From positions 15,001-55,000 of the forward strand of contig NC_090154.1 of assembly GCF_017916325.1 (NCBI RefSeq): DNA of 40,000 nucleotides, in the 5' to 3' direction. How positions within the stretch are numbered: position 1 is the first letter of the stretch; every line of letters begins with the position of its first letter. Positions 17,646 to 28,700 of this stretch are shown here, piece after piece. A model generated the notes under the pieces. It made no database searches, was not told where the DNA came from, and saw only the letters and a program-made list of their open reading frames with translations. Position numbers and translations under genes: made by a program. The stretch comes from Leishmania martiniquensis (taxonomy: Eukaryota; Euglenozoa; Kinetoplastea; Trypanosomatida; Trypanosomatidae).

Positions 17646-19985
17646 GGCCGCGCGCCTCTAACTGTAAAAAAGGGAAAAAAGGGTCTGCCGCGATGTGGGG
17701 CACCGCGCAATCGTATCGACAAAGGTGGGAGCAGGAGTAGGAACTTAGGGTCGTAAGTGAACGACAGTGACTTTCAGGCAAGAGAGGCCAGCGCCCAAGT
17801 GTATATCCTTGTGTGTTTGTGTCGATGTGCAGCGCTCCGATGCTCAAGACGGCGGGTAGAAGACCAGAGCCGCTACTTTTGTTTTTTCGCTTCTCGGCCT
17901 CGCTCCCTTCTTTGCGCGTCTCTCTGATAAGGCCTGATCGCTTTAGCACAAGGCGCGCGTAGAACAGAGAGCCGAACCACACACACACGCGCCAATGAGA
18001 AACACCTTGCAGTTGCGAAAATGTGACGCGGAGACAGAAAGAAGCTGCGACGGAGATCTCCTTTTCCGTGCATGTGTAAGGGAGGGAGTGTGACGGTTTT
18101 CAGGGGGGAGGAGGGCGACGGTGGAGCAGCGACGCCGCGCGCACGAAAAAGGAAGCGAGAGGTTTGAGACTTCGTGGAGCCGTCAAAGAGCGTACGGGGC
18201 CATGGCATTCAGCGCGTGGTCTGTGATAAGGGCGCGACGTTCGACAGAAGCGCACCTTCACACCCTCTCCTCTTTTTAGAGAGAAAGTCTCTCGGAAGCA
18301 CAAAGGAAGGGGAAGAAGCGGAAGCCGAAGGTGTTGGCAGATAGGGTGCGGCCTCTCCGACTTCACGCAACACCATTCCCGCGGCACCCTTTTTTAAAGG
18401 GATGCGCACCAGAGAGTAAAGAGAATTTGCAGTCGCTCGCCGACGGCAGTGCGAGCCGATCGCGCAGGCTCTTAGATACTGAACGCCCATCGCTCCTCTT
18501 CCGTTTTGTGTAACCTTCAATCACCTTTGATTGCTTTTTTGCTGCCATGTGGTGTAGACCTGCTCACTGTGCGTCTCTGCATGCAGAAGGTGTAGGCTTG
18601 CATGTCTTCCTGATTCAGCTTTTTTTCTGCTTCCCCCTCGCTTAGCTTCCACATGCCCACGCGGTTACACAGTATCAGCGCGTCTCCGCGAAACACGTCT
18701 CCAGTATACTGAGTGTGGTTCTAAAGGTGCTTCGAGTGTGGCGGCTGCACCAAGCTACAGCGCTCGCTCGCGCATGCGAAGTTGCCGTCACTCCCCATTT
18801 CTCTCTCTCGGTAAGCTCACGCCACCTTGATCATACACATGTATATACGCACATGCATGCACATCGATGTATACGATAGACTACAAGAAAGAGAAAAGGC
18901 GGTGAAAGAGCAGAGCGGTTCGAGTAAGGGCCTCAGTCCATTATTCTGTGTGCTAAGAAAGCGGCACCGGAGGAGAGAGGCTAACGCACGGGAGGCAGCA
19001 GCGAGACTCAATGGCCACAGGACGAGCAAAAAGACATACGAAGAGAAGGATTGGGGAGAGAGGGAGGGGGAAGGGGGGGCATTGGGCGTATGAGGAAATG
19101 TGTAGGTTCGCAACAAATAACAAAACAGCACATACGTGCCGGAAAGGCCAAAGGAGGGGAGAGAGAGCAAAACGAGTAAGAGAGCTGCGCGGGGGGGAGG
19201 GAAGCAAAAACAGAAGAGAGCTAATAGTTGGCATGCAGCAGTCGCAGATAGGAGAGGAGGTGCAGGAGAAACCGATGAGACAGAGGTCACGATCGGCATC
19301 AGGAGGAGGCGATGTAAGGTGCTACGCGCACCCCAGAATGACAAAGTTCGCTCCACTCCACACCGCACCCACAGAGGCGCACAAAATGCACAAGCGCCAA
19401 CAGACACTTGATCCATCAGAGAACGAAGGACTGCACGAAGAAGACAAGAAAACGAGATGACAGAGAGATCGACATAGCAACACAGTAAAGGAGGCCGGCA
19501 CCTCCGTTTGGTGGCACGCCAACATCGCGGCAATGCACGCAAAGAGTAGCCACAGAGCACAGAAATGAAAAACAAATGCACACAAAGCACAGCTTACAGT
19601 CACCATTGCACGGCAGGCATGCACAGAGTCGTGCACACAGCCATGTTCGCCCTCTTTCAACCATTGTCGCCCACAGAACTACATGTGCACTCAAGAGAGG
19701 AAGCCAGGGCTTGTAGAAATGTCTCTGTCAGATATGACAATGAAGCACCACGTCCACATCAGTTATGGGCAGATACAAATCTTAAAAAGTGAGAGGCACA
19801 CCGACCCACGGCTCTGACGATCTACCTCGCTTCTCTGCTCCGCTTTACATCAACTTCCGAGAAACTGCCATCGGGCACCGCCGTCTCTTCTTTTCTTTCA
19901 GCTGTCCGTGCATCCTTTCTTTATATATATATATACCTTACCCTTGTCGGCTTCAGAGGCCGCCTTGCCCCATCCCTCATCGCCA
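17646..19985. other. Intercistronic region, STE11 kinase to CAP-Gly kinase
   Basis: About 2.3 kb. The CAP-Gly kinase acceptor lies at 17662. From 18960 to 19460 the + strand is strongly purine-rich, giving a pyrimidine-rich 3' UTR for the STE11 kinase. The largest ORF (18817-19590, minus, 257 codons) crosses this tract and is rich in Ser, Leu, Cys and Phe. A short TA run lies at 19921-19934. No gene is supported. Confidence 0.55.
17662..17684 (-). promoter_or_regulatory. Predicted spliced-leader acceptor for the CAP-Gly kinase
   Basis: Two T6-type runs within a minus-strand pyrimidine tract (17665-17684) end in ACAG, opposite CTGT at 17662-17665. The 5' UTR would be only 16 nt. No other ATG intervenes, so this site supports the start at 17645. 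Confidence 0.65.
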
Positions 19986-20828
19986 TCAGACTCGGAGAAA
20001 CACATGCTTCAGAAGGATGGCGGCGGGCGGCCGCTTCGACACATCGCGCTGAAAGCACAAGTCTAAGAAATCGTACGCATCTTGCGAGCCAAGCTTTTGG
20101 GCGTCCTTTGGCACTGCATCGGGCCAGCCGGTCGATAGCGCCAGCTTGTTCATGATATGCATCACGTTCGGCATCGGGGTCCACGGAGCGCGCCCCGTAA
20201 TCATCTCTGCCACGGTGCACCCGGCTGACCAGATATCAGCCTTGAATGGATCGTACCCTTCCTCGTCTGTGATCACCTCAGGTGCCATCCAGTACGGTGT
20301 GCCAGCCAATGTCGCCGTCGCCGCTTTGCGTAAGGTGCCGTGCGTATTCATGATTTTCGCCTGATCGAAGTCCGCTAGCTTCGCCGTGCCAGTGTCCATA
20401 GAAATGAGCACGTTGTCGCCCTTGATGTCACGATGGGCGACCTGGTTGCTATGCAGGTACTCCAGCCCTTGAAACATGTGCCGTGCGTAAACGCGGACTA
20501 CTGAGTAGGGCAGGCATCCATTCGGTAAGCTCTTCATCAGAGACGTCACCGAGCCGCCCGTGACAAACTCCAGGTAGACGTAGAGCTTCTTTGGCGTACT
20601 CTCCAAGTCGACGCGGCTGTGCAGATAGCGAATGATATTTGGATGCACCATCTTCTGGTGGATCTCCACCTCTGTGTTGGACGGCGCGTCGTCTGAGAGC
20701 TCCAATACCTTCACGGCGACGAAGTGGCCGCTGGGAAGCACGCCCACGAAGACGGAGCCAAAGCTGCCAGAGCCAAGCTTCTTGCCTAGCGTCACATCCA
20801 TCAGCTCCTCGGTTGAGATTGCCGCCAT
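19986..20828 (-). CDS. STE11/MEKK-like protein kinase with DFD instead of DFG
   Basis: The product has 280 residues and is nearly all kinase domain (about 12-278). Glycine loop GSGSFGSVFVG is at 19-29, VAVK lysine is K40, the likely helix-C glutamate is E54, the catalytic loop is HRDIKGDNVLI (132-142), and GTPYWMAPEVI (176-186) is typical of STE-group kinases. The magnesium motif reads ADFDQAKI, so D153-F154 are kept but the glycine is D155. The kinase ends with RPPAAILLKHVFL, the usual end of subdomain XI. There is no regulatory extension on either side, so it is a minimal kinase. It would be expected to act upstream in a MAP kinase cascade. The change in DFG does not remove the metal-binding Asp, so activity is possible. 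The ATG at 20828 fits family length. Confidence 0.93.
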   Translation of the reverse strand: MAAISTEELMDVTLGKKLGSGSFGSVFVGVLPSGHFVAVKVLELSDDAPSNTEVEIHQKMVHPNIIRYLHSRVDLESTPKKLYVYLEFVTGGSVTSLMKSLPNGCLPYSVVRVYARHMFQGLEYLHSNQVAHRDIKGDNVLISMDTGTAKLADFDQAKIMNTHGTLRKAATATLAGTPYWMAPEVITDEEGYDPFKADIWSAGCTVAEMITGRAPWTPMPNVMHIMNKLALSTGWPDAVPKDAQKLGSQDAYDFLDLCFQRDVSKRPPAAILLKHVFLRV

Positions 20829-20934
20829 CCCGTGATGTGTGACAGCCTTCTCTTTTCAAGTTTCGCTACGGTTGGTGTTATCGACTCTATGGCACCTTTT
20901 GGCCCCCTCGTCTGTGTTGTGGGTGGTGTGCTCA

Positions 20935-20987
20935 CTGGGTGAGCAGATGGAAGATAGAGGGGGAGGAGGAGGGGGGTGCAAGAGATA
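20935..20987 (-). promoter_or_regulatory. Predicted spliced-leader acceptor for the STE11-like kinase
   Basis: A strongly pyrimidine-rich minus-strand tract (20942-20985) is followed by the first AG, opposite CT at 20935-20936. The 5' UTR would be about 106 nt. Confidence 0.55.
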
Positions 20988-22187
20988 ACGAGTGTCCCCA
21001 AGAAAGAGAAACGTATTCGCTCGGTGCGCTTCAATGAGCTGTGTTGATGTGCACACCGATGTAGCTTCGGCACTTGGGACCCGATGGCACACTGTGACAA
21101 AAAGGGTGTGCGTATGTAGAGAGAGGTGCGAAAAAGAAGCGGAGTTGGACGTTGGCGGTGGTAAGTTCGATACAGTGCTTTAGGCTGGAGGAGAGGAAAG
21201 AGATCGATGCGAGGGAAGGGCAAAAGGCGATGTATAAATAAATGAAAGAAACCTTTGAAATGGGGAGGGGGGCAAAGACAACCTCAAAGTTGAAAGCAGA
21301 CCTTTCAGGAAAAGAGAGCGCTTGATGATGGTGTAGACGCCGGCGAAGAGCAGTCGACAAGAGCTTACTGAGGGAGAGGGCGCCAGTGAAGACAGCAGCA
21401 CACAGGGAGGGAGAGTGATAGAGGTAACAACAATGGGAGGGAGAGAAAGAGGAGGACGAGGAGAAAGGCGCAAAAGGCCAAAGCAGCCGAAGGAAACGAG
21501 GAAGCTGCAGCGGGTGAGAGCCGAAAGCCAAATGATCTGCTAAGCCGGCGAGCAGAAATATGGCAACACGATGTACGAGTGCAGACGTAAGAAATCGCGC
21601 GTTTTGCCCTTACCTTTACGTGTTTTCTCGCGTGTGTTTGTTTCTCCTCTCCCTGCAGAGATGTACGTAACAACCGTATAAGTATGCGTGTGTGGGATGG
21701 GGGCAAAGATGAAGCTGTATGTTCCCTTTAGAACCTATATGAGTGAACGAACAGGCGTACTCGAAAGTTAGCTGCGCACACGCGCGTTTCAAGGGGGAAG
21801 GTGAAGCAGCAGCAAGACATGTTGCGCGTCCAGGAGAGCGAGTGTTGAATGGGTCCACGCAGGGATGCACCCCGCATATGGTATAAGCCCACACAGACCG
21901 CAAAAGAGGGAAAAGGGAGAGGAGAACGATGGGCAGGGGTGCGATCGGCATCAGCAGCGCATAAAGGGTCCAGAAGGAAAACGTCAACTGCCTGCACACG
22001 CACACGACAGCCAGGCGCCGTCTACATACGCGCATCTCTCTGTGGAACTCTCAAATCGTAACGGCGCAAAGGAGTCTTTCTGAAGCACCTCGAGGATGGC
22101 GGGAAGAGAGACACATGTTCCGCTCTCACCACGCTCCCTCCCCATCTCTGTCCTGTGGCTGCCGTCGGGCCCTGCCCCACGAGCCAG

Positions 22188-22202
22188 ACACACACACACA
22201 CA
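22188..22202. repeat. CA microsatellite
   Basis: A run of seven CA units, plus flanking CA-like sequence, in the PA2G4 to STE11 gap. Confidence 0.8.
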
Positions 22203-23168
22203 TGGACATGCACGCACGCGCGCGCAGTGGGCAGATGCTGCGCACCAAAACAGAGAAGAAACCCCTTTTCTTCGTTTCACTCCTTACCTTATCGCTGCGA
22301 TGTTTGCCCATTGTGCGTTTCGTGGAATATATTTGCTTTCTTCTCTTTTTTTCGTTTTGGTTGTGCTTTTGCCTCTTCGCTCATGCATCTCACGTCGTCT
22401 TCGGAAGACTCACCCCGCATGGCACCCTCAGCACACGCACACACCACCACACGTGCGTACGCGTGCACATAAACGCAGGCGTGCTCTGTAATCGTCCTCT
22501 TCACGAGACGCAGGTGTCAAACAGAGGCATGGGTGATAAAGAAGGGAGGAGGCCAGCAAAAGAAGCAGAGTCGGGCAGCGAAAAGGGGGGAGGTGCGGGA
22601 AGGAGAAAGGGAGAAGGAAACCACTGGCAGCACACGACTGCGATATATATATTCCTCTCCCTTCGCCGTTTTGCTGCCCTTTGAATAGTACCCCATCCTG
22701 CACGCACAGAAGACATCTGTTTCGCTCTTTCTCTGCACCCGCTGCCACCCCACCTCCATCCTTCCATTGAGAGACGGAGGTGACGCACACACTCGAACAA
22801 TCACGAACTGATTTCGCCTGTTTGCTTTCGCCTGTTGGTTTGTTACGTTCCTTTTAACACAGAAAAAAAAATTGCAGAGATGGAGTCTCTCTCCCGCCCA
22901 CGGCCGTACCAGTCCCCCTCCTTATCAGGCGTGCATTCGCGCATGCGGACAAGCGGCCCCCCTCCTCTCTCTCTTACACACACACACCACCACCTTTCTC
23001 ACCACACCCAGGCAGGATGCGGAGAGGGTCGAAGGAGGAGAGCGGGGAGGGGAGAGAAAGGAAATGGGAGTGGATGGTTCTTCCTTCGCAAGCAGTGCAC
23101 ACGCATACTTACGGAGAGGTACGCGCCCGAGACAGCACACAGCTCAGCGCGGACGATATAACTGCCGC

Positions 23169-24317
23169 CTACTTCGCCGTCTTCTTCTTCTCTAGTGACA
23201 GTGAGAGCTTGCTCGTTGCAATCAGCATCTCGTCCGTGTACGGCTCGAGCGCCGGGGCGCTCTGCGGCTTCAGGCCAGTGATGGGTTCAATCTTCTTGTT
23301 GCTGATTAGCAAGGTAATCTTGAAGTGAGCAACAACTTCGCCCTCCTTTTCGAAGAGAATTGGGTACGGGATGACGGCACCGTGCTTCGACATCTCGTTG
23401 AGGCCGAGGCGCGCCTTCTTGGACTCCAGGTTACGGATGGCAAACGGGAACGTTGCGTACTTCGAGTCGATCTCCTTCTGCACCTCCTTCGCGCTCCCCA
23501 TCTTCACCGAGTAGTTCGAGTCCAGCGCGACTTTAAACACGCACGGCCGCGCATCGCGCTCCTTGAGCCTGCCCTTGCCGGAAGTCATGACGATGTCCAG
23601 CGTCCACACCTGCGCTTTGTCGAGATCGTAATCGTGCACCATGTGCTCTGCGACCTTGCGTTGCGGGATGCAACGGTAACCATCGATGATGTAGCGCTTC
23701 ATCATGTGCGAGAGGACGCCGTCCACCGGGGTCACCTTGTAGTGTTCCGCGGCCTTCTCGACTACATCTGTGACCTGGTAGACGGTTGCACCAGGGCGCA
23801 TTTGACGCAGCGCCGTGTTGAGAATGTTGTAAGCCGCCGTAATGACGCGCGCTGCCTTCTCGTCCTTCCCAAGCTCGTTGTCCTCGGTCACCTGGATGGT
23901 GTGCGCGACGACAGCGCAGTAGCCGTCCACGTGGATGCCAAGGTCGTAGTGCACAACATCGCCCATTGAAATCTCCTGCTGCGCCGCCTCGTCCGACGCG
24001 CCAGGGCTGTTGTGGCACACGCAGTTGTTAACCGAGATACACGTCGGAAAGGCAATGCCCTTCTCCGTGCCCTTGAACATCGTCTTCACCTTGGCGGTGA
24101 TGGTATCGTCACCGAGGCGGCACAGGTCGCACACTTTGGCGCCAGGCTTTGTAGCATCGATGAGCACGCGCAGCGTTTCGTTGCACCACGCGGCAGCCTT
24201 CTTGTACCGCACGACCACATCGGAATTGTTGATGGTGGTGTCCTCCTCCTCTTCCTCGCCCTGCGCCTCCTCGTCGCCGTAGTCCTCCCACTCTTCTTGA
24301 TCGACGTTTTTTGACAT
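23169..24317 (-). CDS. PA2G4: PA2G4/EBP1-like M24 family protein (non-catalytic aminopeptidase fold)
   Basis: The product has 382 residues. It opens with an acidic stretch (8-27) and continues with the M24 pita-bread fold. FPTCISVNNCVCHNSP at 90-105 is the methionine aminopeptidase 2/EBP1 signature. In GDVVHYDLGIHVDGYCAVVAHT (119-140) the first metal-ligand Asp is D125, but the second is V136, and HMMKRY stands near the expected His region. The end is Lys-rich (EKKKTAK), as in EBP1. Loss of metal ligands fits the EBP1/PA2G4 branch, which binds ribosomes and structured RNA and is linked to growth control, rather than active methionine aminopeptidase. Annotations as an M24 aminopeptidase follow the fold, not activity. 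The ATG at 24317 is supported by the acceptor at 24429. Confidence 0.93.
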   Translation of the reverse strand: MSKNVDQEEWEDYGDEEAQGEEEEEDTTINNSDVVVRYKKAAAWCNETLRVLIDATKPGAKVCDLCRLGDDTITAKVKTMFKGTEKGIAFPTCISVNNCVCHNSPGASDEAAQQEISMGDVVHYDLGIHVDGYCAVVAHTIQVTEDNELGKDEKAARVITAAYNILNTALRQMRPGATVYQVTDVVEKAAEHYKVTPVDGVLSHMMKRYIIDGYRCIPQRKVAEHMVHDYDLDKAQVWTLDIVMTSGKGRLKERDARPCVFKVALDSNYSVKMGSAKEVQKEIDSKYATFPFAIRNLESKKARLGLNEMSKHGAVIPYPILFEKEGEVVAHFKITLLISNKKIEPITGLKPQSAPALEPYTDEMLIATSKLSLSLEKKKTAK

Positions 24318-25761
24318 TTTTGCGGGGGGAGGCGCTGAGTCCCTTGATCGGAGTGCGTTAAGGTTGCTCTGTTGGCGTGCGCCTGTTGCCCTTGTGTGTA
24401 TGTGTGTGTAAGGGTGAATGGGTGGATACTTGCGGAAGGGAGACAGAGAGGTGAAAGTGGTAGCGCCGATGCCCGCAGCAGTCCAACAGTGATTATCAGC
24501 TCAATGAGGAGGAGATGAAACGGACGTCCAGAAGGGCGCACAAAAGTTCACGAAGAGGCACACGCATGGATGTACACCGCCTTTCGCCTTCATGCTGTTG
24601 TGCGTGCGGCGCACAGGAGCAAAAGAGAGCGCGGAGACGGATGCATGCGTGAAGATAACGGAATCGCGAAGGGCAACGAGGGGAAGGGGGGGCTGTCGCT
24701 AAGTGGTACGTGCGCGCGGAACAAGAAAGGCACGAGATGCAAGCCCCGGATATGTGGTTAGCGAAACTGGACGACAGGTAAGGGAAGCACCAACCAGTGT
24801 CGCACGGATGCACTGTACGCCATCGGATCCACTCGGTGCCAGCATGCGCCCCACACACGCCTTTCCCAATTAGTCACTTGCACGCAACTGCAGCGCGCTA
24901 CACAAAGACCCGGTGAGCAGTACGTCGATTGCACCTCCTCCTTGCACCCTCCCTCCGTGCAGTTCTGCGGTTGCGGAAGATGGAGAGGCGGTGGCACCAC
25001 CGGCGAGAAGAAGAGCGTTACGCACGATTCCTTTCTTCTATTCCAATGCGTACGATGGTTCCGACCTCCCCCCTTTACCGCAAGCCAGTTGGGCTGCTCT
25101 GCATGTACATACGCACACACGCGTAAAAGCACCCGCAAACATGGTTGTTGCTCTATTCGCAGCCTTTCTCCGCTAAGGTGTGCATTCTTGGATCTGCCGT
25201 GTGTGCGGCCTCGTCGCTGCTCTGCCGCCGCCTTGAGTACACACTTTGTGCTCTACGAGGCTCCACCTCCGTTGCATCCATACGCGGCAGAGGCGCGCAC
25301 ACGTCAAGCCAGTCGTAGTACCCCCCAAACCGGCTGCCTCTCAGCGTTAGTGAACGGCGCTGCTTGACACCTACCCCCTCCCCCTCCCAACGATTTTTTT
25401 TCGGTCCGCCACGTAAACGTATCTCTGCAAGACGCAAAGCAGCGTCGTAGAATCTGACATACAGAGGAAAAATAGAGAGAGAGAACACATTGAAGGAATA
25501 CAAGTAGGAAGAGAGAGTGAGGGAGAGAGAGACAGACAGGCGGACAGACTCTGACATCACTATTGCCGCCGAAACTGGCAGCATCGAAAACTGAGACAGG
25601 CACAGATAGAGAAGCATAAACGTCAAGTTGGAACGGTTTAATCGGAGATATTAATCGCCCGCCTCAGTGGGACACGAAAAGGTGAGAAAAGCAGCGCCGA
25701 AACCCATCGGCAAAGCGCGGAGGTGTCGAGGAGGTGTGCCTCCACATGCCTCTGTGCGAAC
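24318..25761. other. Intercistronic region, surface protein to PA2G4
   Basis: About 1.4 kb with no supported gene. The PA2G4 acceptor lies at 24429. A GA-rich run at 25475-25545 lies in the 3' UTR of the surface protein. Confidence 0.6.
24429..24455 (-). promoter_or_regulatory. Predicted spliced-leader acceptor for PA2G4
   Basis: A minus-strand C/T-rich tract (24434-24455) ends in AG opposite CT 24429-24430. The 5' UTR would be about 111 nt. Confidence 0.55.
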
Positions 25762-28700
25762 TCAGCTCCTTCGCGACACATCTGCAGTCGAGGAGCAGGA
25801 GGAGATGCCCTTTCGGTGCTCCATGACAAACGTGTCGTTGCGCAGAGGTGGCGAGCAGCCCATATCCTTCATTTCCAGCGCTGCTCCATTTTCGTCGGAG
25901 TCGTAGAGCGGGCTCTGGGTGGTGTCCTCCGCTTTCGGCACAGCCATGAGAGGGGCGCCGCCCGGTTCCTCCTCCTTGCCACACCCCTCAGTCTCCCAGC
26001 CCTCCGGCGGCCGTGGGTTGCGCGGCGGTGGCGAGTCGCCCGTCTCCGGGTACACCACCGCTTTCTCCCCGAAGCGCGAGTGCGAAAGGGTAGGGATGGT
26101 TTGCTGCACTGAGAAGGCGACGAAGCCGATGGCGGTAGGAGTAACGACGACGCAGAAAAGGGCGATGCTTAGGCTGGTGTAATTGAAGGACTTGCCTCCT
26201 GACTCCGACGTGGGCAGAGGCACCGCAGGGTAGTCACCCACAGGCGTTTGGTCCATCAAGTGTACGCCTTCGACCATGGCAAGGGCAAACCAGGCCGCCA
26301 CATTGTCGCTGCCATTCACTAGCAATGGCAAGTGAACGCCCTTTGTGAGGATGTGGTAGAGCTGCTGCGTCGGCGTCATCGTAGACTGCGGAGCTGCGCC
26401 GGTTTGGAGTGCATCATCAATGAAAAGCTCAAACGCATTGCCGCCGAGGGAAGCCACCAGCACCACCTTCGCCGGCACCTTTAGCTCCGTTGCCGCGTAT
26501 TTGGCGAGGGCGCCGCGCGCCGCTTCGTAATCGAGCAGGTCTGCTGACCTGTTGAGCGGCAAGAACGTCAGTCGAAGCGACATGGTGTCGTCGCCCAGAT
26601 GAGTGGCGTTGGCGCTGAGCACCACGTACGCGTCAACGGCGACGAATTCGGGGTTCGCACTGCTCGACGCCGTGGCACACATCTTCAAGTACACGTCGGT
26701 GGCCCCGCTGCCACCCAAGGTCTGGGGCATCCATGCCGGCACCGTCACCCAGCGGCGGCCGAGGTCGTCTGTTTCAACCGTCAGCACCACAGCGTACGTG
26801 CCGCTAGCACCGCACTGCGGGATGTCGCTCTGCATGCTTGTCACTTGCAGTGCGATCCGTGTGATTGGAGGGTCCTGAGGGTCGGTGAGGAGGATGCGCG
26901 TGTCGGCCGAGGACGAGACGGAGAGCGTCAGGTACGGAAGGTAGAAAAGGGAGGAGAGCGTCAGCTGCGCAAGCACAATAATGCGACCGCGGTGCTCTTC
27001 AAACGCCATGGGCGATGCCGAGTTGGCGACCGTGCTCACCGCGTAGCAAGGGTACAGCTTCGGTGTTGCCGCGCCTGCCGGCGGCGCCGCAATCAAAGAG
27101 GCCTCGACGGTCACATTGGCACTGCTTGGAGAGATGTAGCAGAGGCCTGCCGTGTACGCCGCGCCGGCAGTGCACGTTGCGTCGTTCCAAACCAGCATCA
27201 AAAGGACGCTGATAGTTGGAGAAAAAATCCCCATCACAGCCCACGTCACCGTTTGCGTGTGGTAGAGCTGAATTCGGTTCTCGCTCGTCAGCGCGTCGCC
27301 GGCGCTGATTGCCTCAGCACGGTACATCGTGGCGACACCAGGGACGACCTTGATGTACGTCTCCGTTAAAAGCGCCCAAGCCTCGCCATTGCGAGTGCAC
27401 ACGGCGTAGTAACCCTCAGTGTTGGTGAAGAGTAGCCCGCTCGTGTCGAGCACTGAGACCCCGGCTGCCGTACGCGCCACCATCACATCTGCGCCAATGT
27501 GCGCACTGCGGCACGACGCGTCCCAGGGCACAAAGCCGACTACAACGCCCGAAGCATCAGTGGAAGGACTCAGCGCAACCTGCGGGTGATTGCCCAGCAC
27601 CACAGCAGCCGAGCCGTACGTTGCCCCGCCATCTGTAGAAAGCTGCAGCGAGCTGAACCGCTGGCAGTGAAGGAAGGCCGCGGCCAACGGCACGTAGACG
27701 TCGTTCATTAGCATAATCGCCTGCGTCCGGAACATGTTGCCGGCCATGAGAACGGTAACGCTGCCGGAGCCCATGAAAGCGCCCTCTAGTCGTTGTGGCC
27801 ACGGGTTCGAATGAAGGACGCCGTTGCACACCTGGATATACTGCTGCTTCGTCTGCAGACCGCAAGTGGAAGCGCTACCGCATGGCGTCCACTCCACGTT
27901 CTCGATGCCGGTCTCACGAATCCACTTCTGTCGGCCCCTCACGTACGATGCCAGGTCTACCTGCAAGCCGGTCGACGCGAACATGGACGTGCCAGTCTCG
28001 TTGTACAGTCCGGCGCAAACCGTGTGCACACCAGCCAACGCCGTTGGGATGGTGATGTACAGGTGGGTGTCGTAAGACCGGATGCGGACCGTGTAGCCGA
28101 AGGCGCAACTGCCGTCTGGAGAGAGACGCACCGCCGTGCCCGACCCGTGAGAGTCGATGTGACTGCTGCTCACGGAAAGCGGCACCGCGTCGTACTCAGG
28201 GCCTGCTGAGAGCACCACCGTGCGGGATGCAAAGTCATCGGCGCCAGCCATGGACGTCAGCCAGTTAGTGGGTGGCACGATCATGTAGTCGATCCGCACG
28301 TACTCTTCATCGGCGCAAAGCACTCCAAAGGTGTGCTGAAGGTAGAGCGGGAAGAAGAACCGCATGAGGCCGTTCGCAGCGTCCCGCGTTGCCTCCTGCC
28401 TGGAGTGCCTGCACATGGCTTTCTTTTCCGCCGCGGTGGCGCCTGCCCTGATCGCCACGAAGCGAAACACGCGGTAGCGCTCCGAGACGGTTGCAACAGC
28501 AGACAGGTAGGCCTCTGTGTCGTCTGCGCTCTCTGGCGGGCGTACAAACTCTACTAAGCTTACGGCGCCACAGCTGCCGTTGAAGACCGTCAACACTGAA
28601 GCCGATACGGCTGCCGGTGGCGGCATCGATTTCGCACCGACTGTGACCGGCCTGTCGTGGTACATGACGGCGAACTTCTTGTTGTGCGAGGTGTGCCGCA

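Larger units (their letters stand above)
20829..23168. other. Intercistronic region, PA2G4 to STE11 kinase
   Basis: About 2.3 kb. It contains the STE11 kinase acceptor at 20935, purine-rich stretches at 21180-21500 and 22540-22620, a CA microsatellite at 22188-22202 and further CA runs near 22437 and 22977. Overlapping ORFs on both strands across these tracts are not supported as genes. Confidence 0.55.

Noticed and set aside
18817..19590. 257-codon minus-strand ORF, Leu/Ser/Cys-rich, in the STE11 to CAP-Gly kinase gap
   Set aside because: It runs across a long pyrimidine-rich tract, has composition expected from such a tract (Leu, Ser, Phe, Cys) and no recognisable domain or downstream feature. 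A membrane protein cannot be fully excluded.
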